Of a stretch of DNA of 32,163 nucleotides, positions 7,301-14,186 are shown one piece after another. The stretch's first letter is position 1. Every line of letters starts with the position of its first letter. The position numbers and the translations under genes were made by a program. Source of the DNA: JBFWUM01 sp050247255 (GTDB lineage: Bacteria; Acidobacteriota; Vicinamibacteria; Vicinamibacterales; UBA2999); contig JBFWUM010000046.1 in NCBI GenBank assembly GCA_050247255.1, forward strand, positions 1 to 32,163, in the 5' to 3' direction. The notes below the pieces were generated by a model. That model worked only from the letters and a program-made list of their open reading frames with translations. It searched no databases and had not been told where the DNA came from.

Positions 7301-7626
7301 TAAGGCGCCGGCGCCAGGATCGCGAGCATCAGCAACCGTCCGGGCCCCGGATTGCGGATGCCGTGCGGCACGCCGTCTGGCGCCACGAGGAGGTCGCCGG
7401 CCCGGGCCGGCAGCTCGCGCCCCTCGAGCAGGAACACCCCTTCCCCCTCGACGACCTGGTACACCTTGTCCATGCCCGCGTGCGCGTGAAGGGCGTGCGC
7501 CTGGCCGGGCTCGAATGCGTTGAGCCCGACGAGTAACCGCGGCGACTCAAAGAGGGTGCTTTTCCCCATCTTGTCGCTGCGCCATGCCGCATGCGCCGCC
7601 GGACGAATGACCTCTGGATGGTCCAT
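7300..7626 (-). CDS. Small single-domain cupin protein
   Basis: A 108-residue protein from the ATG at 7626, which has AAGGA 9 bases upstream; a further ATG at 7674 has no ribosome site. Cupin motif 1 reads G-QAHAL-HAH (G-x5-HxH), but the following glutamate is not in its usual place (GMDKVYQ). Motif 2 is perfect: GDLLVAPDGVPHGIRN (G-x5-P-x-G-x2-H-x3-N). Three histidines would bind a metal. Cupins of this size include isomerases, dioxygenases and small-molecule sensors; the substrate is not visible. It is divergent from the diguanylate cyclase gene. Confidence 0.85.
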   Translation of the reverse strand: MDHPEVIRPAAHAAWRSDKMGKSTLFESPRLLVGLNAFEPGQAHALHAHAGMDKVYQVVEGEGVFLLEGRELPARAGDLLVAPDGVPHGIRNPGPGRLLMLAILAPAP

Positions 7627-7715
7627 AGCGAAGAATCCTTGGAGATTTCGGCTCAGGTCTCGAACCGCATCCATGGTACGTCGTTTGAACCCCGACAGCA
7701 GACGCTGTGACTGCC

Positions 7716-8651
7716 ATGCGCGCGCGGAAGAGCTACGCTGACGAGGCACAGTCCCCGCCTGAGACGAGGTCTGAGCTCCAGGAATGGGTCCGTGCGCGGC
7801 TCCACCTGACCTCGACGCAGGAGCACGGACTGCTCGACGCCATCGATCACGTCTTCCTGACGCACGAACGGCTGTGGCAGCAATCGAAGCAGGAGGCCAT
7901 CCAGGCGATCTCGGCCGGCTTCACCGAGCGGATGAACCGGCTGCGCGACGAGCTCAGCGCGCGCGACGCCACGGTCAGCAGCATCGCGAAGTACTTCGAG
8001 GACCTCGTCGCCGACCTCACCGACCGCGTGCACCGTGACCCGAAGACGCGGCTGATGAACTTCCGCCGCTTCATCGAGCAGCTCGAGGCGTTCCTCGCGC
8101 TCGAGCAGCGCGGTACCTGGTGCGCCGTCGGCCTGGTCGATATCACCTCGTTCAAGTGGTACAACGACGCGCTCGGCCACGCGGTCGGCGACAAGATCAT
8201 CGACCGGGTCGCGCGGCTGCTCCGCGAGCAGGTGCGCTCGGAGGACCTGATCGCGCAGGAATCGGCCGACCCGCGCACCAACCAGGAACTCCACGCCCGC
8301 TTCGGCGGTGACGAGTTCTGCTTCCTCATCCCCGACCTCGACCACTGCGCCTCGGCGTGGGAAATTGCCGAACGCTTCCGGCTGGCCGTCGAGCGCTACA
8401 CCTGGCCCACCGAGGACATCCGGTTGGCGGAAAAGCCGGTGAACGTGGACGTCGGCGTCGTCTGCCTGCAGCTTGGGTCGGTGGCCGAGCGGCGGCACAT
8501 CGCGCGGCAGCTTGCCCATGACCTGCTCGCCCGCGCCGACAAGTTGATGTACGAGGCCAAGGGCGAACGCGCCGATCACATCTTCACCGTGCAGGTGGCC
8601 ATCGAGGACGGCGCGCTCGTGGAGATCCCCGACAACGAGCTGATCGATTGA
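7716..8651 (+). CDS. Diguanylate cyclase (GGDEF domain)
   Basis: A 311-residue cytoplasmic protein. The start is the ATG at 7716; a GTG at 7707 in frame is equally possible and neither has a clear ribosome site. The N-terminal 110 residues are helical and charged with no membrane segment, perhaps a sensing or dimerising region. The GGDEF domain begins at DPKTRLMNFRRF, has the metal/substrate segment LVDITSFKWYNDALGHAVGD and an intact active site FGGDEF near residue 197. The inhibitory RxxD site is absent (TNQE at that place), so product inhibition through it is not expected. The protein should make cyclic di-GMP. Its stop overlaps the start of the HAD gene. Confidence 0.9.
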   Translation: MRARKSYADEAQSPPETRSELQEWVRARLHLTSTQEHGLLDAIDHVFLTHERLWQQSKQEAIQAISAGFTERMNRLRDELSARDATVSSIAKYFEDLVADLTDRVHRDPKTRLMNFRRFIEQLEAFLALEQRGTWCAVGLVDITSFKWYNDALGHAVGDKIIDRVARLLREQVRSEDLIAQESADPRTNQELHARFGGDEFCFLIPDLDHCASAWEIAERFRLAVERYTWPTEDIRLAEKPVNVDVGVVCLQLGSVAERRHIARQLAHDLLARADKLMYEAKGERADHIFTVQVAIEDGALVEIPDNELID

Positions 8652-9316
8652 TCCGCGTCGTTCTGCTCGACGTCGACGGCACGCTCGTCGACAGCAACGA
8701 CGCGCACGCCCGCGCCTGGGTCCAGGCTTTCGAGGACGAGGGGATCGCGGTCGAGTACGAGGCCGTGCGCCGTTGCATCGGCATGGGCGGCGACAAGCTG
8801 ATGCCCGCCGTGAGCAGCATCGAGGAATCGACCCCGACCGGGCAGCGCATCGCTGCGCGGCGGCGCGAGATCTTCAAGGGCTTCCTGCCAACGCTGAAGC
8901 CGTTTCCCGAAGCCGGCGCGCTCGTGGCTGCCCTGGTTGAGGCAGGCTACCGCTGCGTGGCGGCCAGTTCGGCGAAGCGCGATGAATTGTCGGCCCTGCT
9001 CCACCTGGCCGGGGCCGACAGCCTGCTCCACGCTGCCACGTCGAGCGACGATGCCGACGAATCGACGCCCGATCCCGACATCGTCCATGCGGCAATGGCG
9101 CGGGCCGGCGTGACGCCGGCGGAGGCGGTGATGATTGGCGACACGCCGTACGACGTCGAGGCCGCCGGGCGCGCGCGGGTGCCGGCCATCGCCTTCCGCT
9201 GCGGCGGCTGGCGCGACACCGATCTGCGGGGCGCCATCGCGATCTACAACGGTCCGTGGGATCTGCTGCGCCAGTTCGACGCGTCGCCGCTTGGCGTCCG
9301 GCGCAAGACCGGCTAA
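8648..9316 (+). CDS. HAD-superfamily phosphatase
   Basis: A 222-residue protein beginning with TTG at 8648, which overlaps the stop of the cyclase gene (TTGA); no better start exists. Motif I is LLDVDGTLVDS, with nucleophile and acid aspartates D8 and D10. Motif II serine is in AASSAK and motif IV is MIGDTPYDVEAA. The usual motif III lysine before P-x-P-D is a threonine here (ESTPDPDI, codon ACG). The cap and overall length match phosphoglycolate phosphatase/beta-phosphoglucomutase-like members. The substrate is unknown. Confidence 0.87.
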   Translation: MIRVVLLDVDGTLVDSNDAHARAWVQAFEDEGIAVEYEAVRRCIGMGGDKLMPAVSSIEESTPTGQRIAARRREIFKGFLPTLKPFPEAGALVAALVEAGYRCVAASSAKRDELSALLHLAGADSLLHAATSSDDADESTPDPDIVHAAMARAGVTPAEAVMIGDTPYDVEAAGRARVPAIAFRCGGWRDTDLRGAIAIYNGPWDLLRQFDASPLGVRRKTG

Positions 9317-9339
9317 ACTGAAGCGTTCCCCACACCTAT

Positions 9340-9415
9340 GGCGGGTGTAGCTCAGGGGTAGAGCGCCTGACTGTGGCTCAGGAAGTCGCGGGTTCGAGAC
9401 CCGTCACCCGCCCCA
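9340..9415 (+). tRNA. tRNA-His(GTG)
   Basis: Acceptor GCGGGTG (9341-9347) pairs with CACCCGC (9405-9411). The G at 9340 is the extra G-1 that pairs with discriminator C73, diagnostic of tRNA-His. The anticodon loop CTGTGGC (9371-9377) carries GTG at 9373-9375, and CCA is encoded at 9413-9415. It follows the HAD gene by 23 bases. Confidence 0.97.
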
Positions 9416-9419
9416 CTCA

Positions 9420-9466
9420 CCAATCAATCCCAAATCTCGAATCCCTAATCCCAAGTCCCCAATCCC
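9420..9466. repeat. Low-complexity intergenic repeat
   Basis: About six degenerate copies of an 8-9 base unit of the type AATCCC(A/T)A in tandem just after tRNA-His. It is AT-richer than its surroundings and has no coding content. Confidence 0.55.
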
Positions 9467-9533
9467 ATGTCCCGGCGGCACCAACCTTGCCCCACCCAGG
9501 ACGCTGGCGAGGACGTCAGCAGGTGAGGTTGGA

Positions 9534-9629
9534 ATGAAGCCGATCTGGGAAGAGGCGGACGAGGTTCGGATTGCGGCGGCGGAAGAGCGGATGCGCCGCA
9601 CGGTGCTTACGCAGTGCCGGCTCCACTGA
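9534..9629 (+). CDS. Possible 31-residue small protein
   Basis: ATG at 9534 with GAGG a few bases upstream opens a short frame, starting MKPIWEEADEVRIAAAEER and ending QCRLH. The predicted peptide is an amphipathic charged helix. It is the only coding-like sequence in the 241 bases between tRNA-His and the M20 gene. No family is recognised and it may be chance. Confidence 0.25.
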   Translation: MKPIWEEADEVRIAAAEERMRRTVLTQCRLH

Positions 9630-9656
9630 TGCCGGCTCTATTACAACCCCTGTTCG

Positions 9657-10901
9657 CTACGGTTCGCCGAGCGCCACCGCCAGGAGCACGCTGCGCTGCG
9701 TGCCTTTCGACGAGTCGGTGGTGTCAAACGTCTCCTCGGCGCTGTGGGCGTTCACGCCGCGGCCGCCGGCGCCGACGGTGATCGCCGGAATGCCGAGGCT
9801 CATCGGATAGTTCGCGTCGGTCGACGCTTCGTCGAGCGTCACGCGCTCGCCCAGCGCGCGCGTCACCGCCAGCGCGCGCTCCACGACCACGTTGTCATCG
9901 GGCGTTCGCCCCGGCGGCCGGTCGCCCACGACTTCCTTCTTCACTGAAAGCCGGCCGCGATCGCGCCAGCGCGCGTTCTCATCGGCCAGTGCCTTGTCGA
10001 CGGCCGCTTCGAATTGCGTCGCCAGCCGCTGCAACGCGCCGCTTTCCGCCGATCGCAGATCAACTTCGATCCACGCCTCCTGGGCGATCGCGTTGACCGA
10101 TGTGCCGCCGCCGATCCTGCCGACGCTGAAGGTGGTCTTCGGATCGTCAGGCACCTCGAACTGCGACACCGCCGCCACGGTGCGGCCGATGGCGTGAATG
10201 GGATTGGCAATCCCGAAGTCGCCGAAGCTGTGGCCGCCCGGGCCGCTGAAGGTGACCCGATACCGTCGGCTGCCGACCGCGCGGTTGGTGATGGCCATGC
10301 CATCGCCGTCGATCGAGATGAATCGATCGACCTGCCCCTTCAACGTCTCGTTGAACAGTCGCTTCACGCCGCGCAGGTCGCCGAGCCCCTCCTCGCCTAC
10401 CGTGCCAACGAAGGTGATGGGCCCTTCTGTCTGGATCCCCGCCTCGTCCAGCGCGCGGACGATGGCGAGCATCACCGCAAGGCCGCGGCAGTCGTCGCCG
10501 ATGCCGGGCCCCTTGAGGACCGTGCCCTCGCGCGTGACGGAGACGTCGGTGCCTTCCGGGAACACGGTGTCGAGGTGCGCGCTCACCACGAGATGCGGTC
10601 GCGCGGCACGCCCAGGACGCTCGCCGAGGACGTTGCCTTCCGCGTCGATGCGCACGTTGCGCAGGCCGAGCGCGCGGAAGTCGTCGGCATAGACCCTGGC
10701 GCGCGCATCCTCCATGAACGGCGGCGCCGGCACTTCGCAGAGCCGGATCTGATCGGCAATGGTGCGCGGCTCATCGGCCTGCGCGAAGGCCAGCGCATCC
10801 GCGACACGCGCGTCCGCCAGCAGGCGTCCGCCGATGTCCTGAGCGCCGACGAGAGCCGGAGGCAACGACAAGGCGATTACGAGCGCAAGACAGCGGCGCA
10901 T
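9657..10901 (-). CDS. Secreted M20 metallopeptidase, peptidase T-like
   Basis: A 414-residue protein with a signal peptide (MRRCLALVIALSLPPALVGAQ). It has the two-zinc site of the M20 family: His109 in SAHLDTVF, the bridging Asp136/137 in GIGDDCRG, the catalytic base Glu170 with Glu171 in GEEGLGD, Asp198 in DGDG, and His386 in VNAHSAEE. The lid/dimerisation domain lies around SGPGGHSFGDFG. It probably cleaves small peptides in the periplasm. The order and length fit the PepT/M20 dipeptidase-tripeptidase group; exact specificity cannot be told. No Shine-Dalgarno sequence is seen, and a CATAAT box lies 6 bases before the start. Confidence 0.9.
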   Translation of the reverse strand: MRRCLALVIALSLPPALVGAQDIGGRLLADARVADALAFAQADEPRTIADQIRLCEVPAPPFMEDARARVYADDFRALGLRNVRIDAEGNVLGERPGRAARPHLVVSAHLDTVFPEGTDVSVTREGTVLKGPGIGDDCRGLAVMLAIVRALDEAGIQTEGPITFVGTVGEEGLGDLRGVKRLFNETLKGQVDRFISIDGDGMAITNRAVGSRRYRVTFSGPGGHSFGDFGIANPIHAIGRTVAAVSQFEVPDDPKTTFSVGRIGGGTSVNAIAQEAWIEVDLRSAESGALQRLATQFEAAVDKALADENARWRDRGRLSVKKEVVGDRPPGRTPDDNVVVERALAVTRALGERVTLDEASTDANYPMSLGIPAITVGAGGRGVNAHSAEETFDTTDSSKGTQRSVLLAVALGEP

Positions 10902-10907
10902 GGGGCG

Positions 10908-10913
10908 ATTATG
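10908..10913 (-). promoter_or_regulatory. Putative -10 box, leaderless start of M20 gene
   Basis: CATAAT on the minus strand, then CGCCCC, then the ATG at 10901. The spacing is 6 bases. It is a one-mismatch match to TATAAT. Confidence 0.4.
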
Positions 10914-11065
10914 GCACTCGGCCGGGGCTGGATGGTGGGTGGTGGATGCTCGGCGACTGATGTGGATCGGGGTCAGCTTTCATCCCACACGACGATCAGG
11001 AGCCCGGGAGTCGCTAGATAAAACCCTTTCGCTCGTTCACCATTTGGACACAAGCGGTCACTGAT

Positions 11066-11218
11066 TCATTTGATTGCCCGGAGGTCGTGCCGAAGGGCAG
11101 CGACGCTTTCCGCCAACCGTCGGATATCGCCACGAAGGCTTTCGACACGTGCTTCGACTCCAGCCCAGATGCGAGCATCCTCCTTAGTTGCAAGCGCTTG
11201 CAGAATTGGCTCCGACAC
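11066..11218 (-). CDS. Small helical (coiled-coil-like) protein
   Basis: A 50-residue frame starting with GTG at 11218, AGGA 7 bases upstream, and an in-frame stop just before, so this is the only start. The protein begins MSEPILQALATKEDARIW and ends in ALRHDLRAIK. The LATKED opening followed by heptads of V/L (GVEARVESLRGDIRRLAESV) matches the style of many short bacterial coiled-coil proteins that start with ATKEDV-like helices. Function unknown. It accounts for part of an otherwise empty 409-base gap; the rest (10914-11065 and 11219-11298) shows nothing I can name. Confidence 0.5.
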   Translation of the reverse strand: MSEPILQALATKEDARIWAGVEARVESLRGDIRRLAESVAALRHDLRAIK

Positions 11219-11298
11219 GCGCGGATCCTACCATCGTCCTCACCCCCAAAGGCTGTGCCCGATCAGCTCGAACTCCGGCAGCGGGCGGTCCAACGCAG

Positions 11299-11304
11299 TA
11301 AGCT
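11299..11304 (+). promoter_or_regulatory. Putative -10 box, leaderless start of small protein
   Basis: TAAGCT followed by CAGAAC and the ATG at 11311. The spacing is 6 bases, and no ribosome binding site precedes the gene. Confidence 0.35.
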
Positions 11305-11310
11305 CAGAAC

Positions 11311-11481
11311 ATGAGCGAGCACGATCACACACCGGCCGAGGAGAAGAAGATCCGCGAGGCCGCGCTCGACGAGACGGTCGACGCCACCTTCCCGGCCAGC
11401 GACGCGCCGTCGACGCTGCCGAACCCGGATGATGACGAGGCGCTGGCACGTCGCCAGGACAAGAACCAGCAACGCCGGTGA
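11311..11481 (+). CDS. Small acidic protein with DATFPASD motif
   Basis: A 56-residue protein starting MSEHDHTPAEEKKIREAALD. The stretch DETVDATFPASDAPST is a widely conserved signature of short bacterial proteins of unknown function, usually written DxTLDATFPASDPPS. It is hydrophilic, has no signal or membrane segment, and is rich in acidic and proline residues. Its stop codon overlaps the GTG start of the DUF2461 gene (GTGA), so the two are coupled. Confidence 0.7.
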   Translation: MSEHDHTPAEEKKIREAALDETVDATFPASDAPSTLPNPDDDEALARRQDKNQQRR

Positions 11482-12173
11482 CGTCGCCGTTCACGAAGAA
11501 GACCCTCGCCTTCCTCCGCGCGCTGAAGCGTAACAACGACCGGGAGTGGTTCCGGGAGCGCAAGGAGGAGTACGAGTCGCACGTGCGGCAGCCGATGGTG
11601 GCGTTGATCGGGCAGCTGGCCGGCGACTTCCGGCGCATGGCCCCGGAGCTGGTCGCCGAGCCGCGCGTGTCGCTCTACCGCATCTACCGCGATACGCGGT
11701 TCAGCGACGACAAGACGCCGTTGAAGACGCACGCCGCGGCGCGGTTTCCGTCGCGGCAGTTCCCCAAGGGCATTGGCGCCGGCCTCTATCTCGAGATCGC
11801 ACCGACTTACGTCTGGTTCGGCGGCGGCCGCTACATGCCGACGACTGAGGAACTGCGTGCGATCCGGCAACACATCGCATCCGAACACCAGCAACTCCAC
11901 CGCATCATCCGATCGGAGCGCTTCACGGCGACGTTCGACGCGCTCGAAGGCAATCGCCTGTCACGCGTGCCGCGCGGCTACCCGTCCGACCATCCGGCGG
12001 CGGAGTATCTGCGCTACACCCGCTTCCTCGTCGGCCGCGAGTATCCCGCCGCGTTCGCACTCGACCCCGGCTTCTACCCCGAGCTGCTGCGCGTGTTCGA
12101 GGCGGCACTTCCGCTGATCCGCTTTCTGAACGCCGGCATCCTTGGGTCCCGGACTGGACACGGCCCTCGCTGA
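11478..12173 (+). CDS. DUF2461 (TIGR02453) family protein
   Basis: A 231-residue protein with a GTG start overlapping the previous stop. The N-terminus (FTKKTLAFLRALKRNNDREWFRERKEEY) and the segment RIYRDTRFSDDKTPLKTHAAARF are hallmark motifs of DUF2461/TIGR02453, a conserved cytoplasmic family with no assigned biochemical role. Further conserved parts are GAGLYLEIAP and GGGRYMPT. Length is normal for the family. Confidence 0.92.
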   Translation: MTSPFTKKTLAFLRALKRNNDREWFRERKEEYESHVRQPMVALIGQLAGDFRRMAPELVAEPRVSLYRIYRDTRFSDDKTPLKTHAAARFPSRQFPKGIGAGLYLEIAPTYVWFGGGRYMPTTEELRAIRQHIASEHQQLHRIIRSERFTATFDALEGNRLSRVPRGYPSDHPAAEYLRYTRFLVGREYPAAFALDPGFYPELLRVFEAALPLIRFLNAGILGSRTGHGPR

Positions 12174-12209
12174 TCGTGTCGAATGCCCGCATCTGCCCGA
12201 GGTGACGAG

Positions 12210-12782
12210 ATGAGAAGGCTGTTCCTGTTGGCTTCGTCGCTGCTGATCGCCACCGCATCGCCGTTGTCCGCTCAGACCAGCGACGGCGGCGCCGATGTCC
12301 TGCTCAAGCCGTCGCCGGCCGAATCCGCGCGCAACCTGCACGCGACGATCCGTCGCAACCTGCAGGAGACGGCCGAGGCGATGCCCGCCGTCGACTACGA
12401 CTTCAAGCCGACCGCTGACGTCCGCAGCTTCGCGCAGGTCGTCGGCCACCTTGCCAATGGCAACTTCTTCTTCTGCGCCCAGGCGGCCGGCGAACCGCCG
12501 TCAACGACGAACAACGAGGCGTTGACCGGCAAGGCTGCCGTGCTGAAGGCGCTGACCGACTCGCTGGCCTACTGCGATCGCGTCTACGGCGCCACGACCG
12601 ACGCCAACGTCGACGCCGCGGTCACGCTGCGCATGGCGTCAGGAGCGACGCAGACGACGCGCGGGAGCGTGCTGGCGTTCAACACCGCGCACAACAACGA
12701 GCACTACGGGAACCTGGTGATCTACCTGCGACTGAAGGGGATCGTGCCGCCGTCGACGGCTCGGGCGCAGCAGCAGCGATAG
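12210..12782 (+). CDS. Secreted DinB-like four-helix protein
   Basis: A 190-residue protein. The ATG at 12210 is preceded by GAGGTG with 5-base spacing and starts a signal peptide (MRRLFLLASSLLIATASPLSAQ). The fold pattern is DinB: helix 1 with NLHATIRRNLQETAEAMP, a DYDFKPTADVRSFAQVVGHLANG segment with the first metal histidine, and FNTAHNNEHYGNLVIYLRLKGIVPPST with the H-x3-H pair at the end. Family members bind zinc or nickel and include thiol-dependent transferases. An exported DinB protein is common in Acidobacteriota. Specific activity unknown. Confidence 0.85.
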   Translation: MRRLFLLASSLLIATASPLSAQTSDGGADVLLKPSPAESARNLHATIRRNLQETAEAMPAVDYDFKPTADVRSFAQVVGHLANGNFFFCAQAAGEPPSTTNNEALTGKAAVLKALTDSLAYCDRVYGATTDANVDAAVTLRMASGATQTTRGSVLAFNTAHNNEHYGNLVIYLRLKGIVPPSTARAQQQR

Positions 12783-12786
12783 GGCG

Positions 12787-12805
12787 GTCCGCCTCAAAGG
12801 CGGAC
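12787..12805. repeat. Intergenic hairpin of the CCGCCT/AGGCGG repeat type
   Basis: GTCCGCCT-CAA-AGGCGGAC is a perfect 8-base stem in the 33-base gap between convergent genes, so it could also end transcription, although there is no T-tract. The core and its downstream ACG resemble the two repeat copies found inside glgE at 21981-22028. Confidence 0.6.
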
Positions 12806-12815
12806 ACTACGGCAG

Positions 12816-14087
12816 CTACTGCGGCAGGGCCACGCGGCCATCGGCGACGTCCATGATCATCCGCGTCAGCAGGTAGAGGCGCGGCTCGATCGAACTGATC
12901 TCGATGTATTCGGCGTTGCTCGAGTGGGCGCCGAACCCCTTCAGGCCGAACCCCTCGATGACCGGCGCATTGGTCTTCTGCGCCGCGTAGGCGGCGTCGG
13001 TGCCGCCGCCGGTCGGCACGTCGCGCACGGCGAGCGTCCGGCCGATCTCGGCGTAGACCTGCTGCGCCTGCGCCGCGGCCCGCTGCGACTGCTCGCGCAG
13101 CGGCAGCGGCGGGAAGATGGCCTCGAACATCACGTCCACGGTGGTGTCGGGGATCAGCGTCTTCTTGATCCGCTCCCGCATGACGGCCTCGACTGCCGCG
13201 AACTCGCGCGGGTCGTCAGCGCGCATATCGGCGACGGCGCGCGCATCCGCCGGAATCGCGTTGAAGACCGACCCCGCGCTGGCAATCGTCCAGTTCACTT
13301 TGAGCGCCCGCGACGGATCGGACAGATCGCGCATCTGCAGGATCTGGTGTGACAGCTCGTAGAGCGCGTTGCGCCCGTCCTGCGGCGCGACGCCGGCGTG
13401 CGACGCGCGCCCCTTCACCGTCAGGATGGCGTTCTGGATCCCCGTCGTCGCCAGCCGCACCGCATCGTCCGCTCCCGCGCCCTCGCAGGAGAAGGTGATG
13501 TCGTGCTCGGAACCGAGCTGCGCGATCAGCGCCCGCGAGGCCGGCGACGCCACTTCCTCCGAGCCGTTGATGAGGACGGTGATCAGCCCGTACTGATCGA
13601 AATTGAGCGCGCGCAGGATGGTCAGGGTGTGGATGATCAGCGCCACGCCGTGCTTGTCGTCGGCGATGCCGAGGCCGTAGGCGCGATCGCCGTCGATGCG
13701 GAACGGCTGCTGCGCCAGCGACCCGCGCTGGTAGACCGTGTCCATGTGTGCCAGCAGCAGGATGCGCCGCGTGCCGCGGCCACGGAACCGCGCGACCAGC
13801 GAATCAGCGAGCCGCTCGGGCGTATTGGCAAAGCGCTGGAACCCGGCCTGCGCCGGCACCATCTCGATCTCGCCGCCCAGCGCGCGGAGCCGCTCGGCAA
13901 TGACGCCGGCAATGCGCGTGACCCCCTCGTAATCGCTGCTCCCCGACTCGATGCCGACCAGCTCGCGCATGGTGTCGAGCATCGGCTGCCGCTCCGCCTG
14001 CGCCCGCGCCAGCACCTGCTGGTTCGCCTGCGCGAAGGACACGGCCGGCACGAGAAGCGCGACAAGCGCCAGAGAGAGTCTCAGCAT
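12816..14087 (-). CDS. Secreted M20 metallopeptidase, glutamate carboxypeptidase-like
   Basis: A 423-residue protein with signal peptide MLRLSLALVALLVPAVSFAQ. The zinc site is complete: His114 (LLAHMDTVY), Asp143/144 (IADDKHG), catalytic Glu177 with Glu178 (NGSEEVASP), Glu202 (SCEGAGADD) and His388 (GFGAHSSNAEY). This set with glutamate at the fourth position matches the carboxypeptidase G2 branch rather than the peptidase T branch of the gene at 9657, which has aspartate. The dimerisation domain contains VKGRASHAGVAPQDGRNA. It probably removes C-terminal glutamate or related residues from small periplasmic peptides or folate-like compounds. The start has TATAAT 6 bases upstream. Confidence 0.92.
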   Translation of the reverse strand: MLRLSLALVALLVPAVSFAQANQQVLARAQAERQPMLDTMRELVGIESGSSDYEGVTRIAGVIAERLRALGGEIEMVPAQAGFQRFANTPERLADSLVARFRGRGTRRILLLAHMDTVYQRGSLAQQPFRIDGDRAYGLGIADDKHGVALIIHTLTILRALNFDQYGLITVLINGSEEVASPASRALIAQLGSEHDITFSCEGAGADDAVRLATTGIQNAILTVKGRASHAGVAPQDGRNALYELSHQILQMRDLSDPSRALKVNWTIASAGSVFNAIPADARAVADMRADDPREFAAVEAVMRERIKKTLIPDTTVDVMFEAIFPPLPLREQSQRAAAQAQQVYAEIGRTLAVRDVPTGGGTDAAYAAQKTNAPVIEGFGLKGFGAHSSNAEYIEISSIEPRLYLLTRMIMDVADGRVALPQ

Positions 14088-14093
14088 GCGCGG

Positions 14094-14099
14094 ATTATA
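14094..14099 (-). promoter_or_regulatory. Consensus -10 box, leaderless start of M20 gene
   Basis: A perfect TATAAT on the minus strand, then CCGCGC, then the ATG at 14087. This is the strongest of the five leaderless-type starts in the window. Confidence 0.5.
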
Positions 14100-14110
14100 G
14101 GCCGAGGCGC

Positions 14111-14156
14111 GGTGGTCGGTGGTCGGTGGTCGGGGGTCGGGGGTCGGGGGTCGGGG
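14111..14156. repeat. GGTCGG(T/G)G tandem simple repeat
   Basis: About six to seven tandem 7-base units (GGTCGGT drifting to GGTCGGG) upstream of the M20 gene, followed by an AT-rich run with AATTTTGAAT-like half repeats (14157-14181). No coding content. Confidence 0.7.
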
Positions 14157-14186
14157 AATTTTGAATCTTGAATTTTGAATTGAAGC

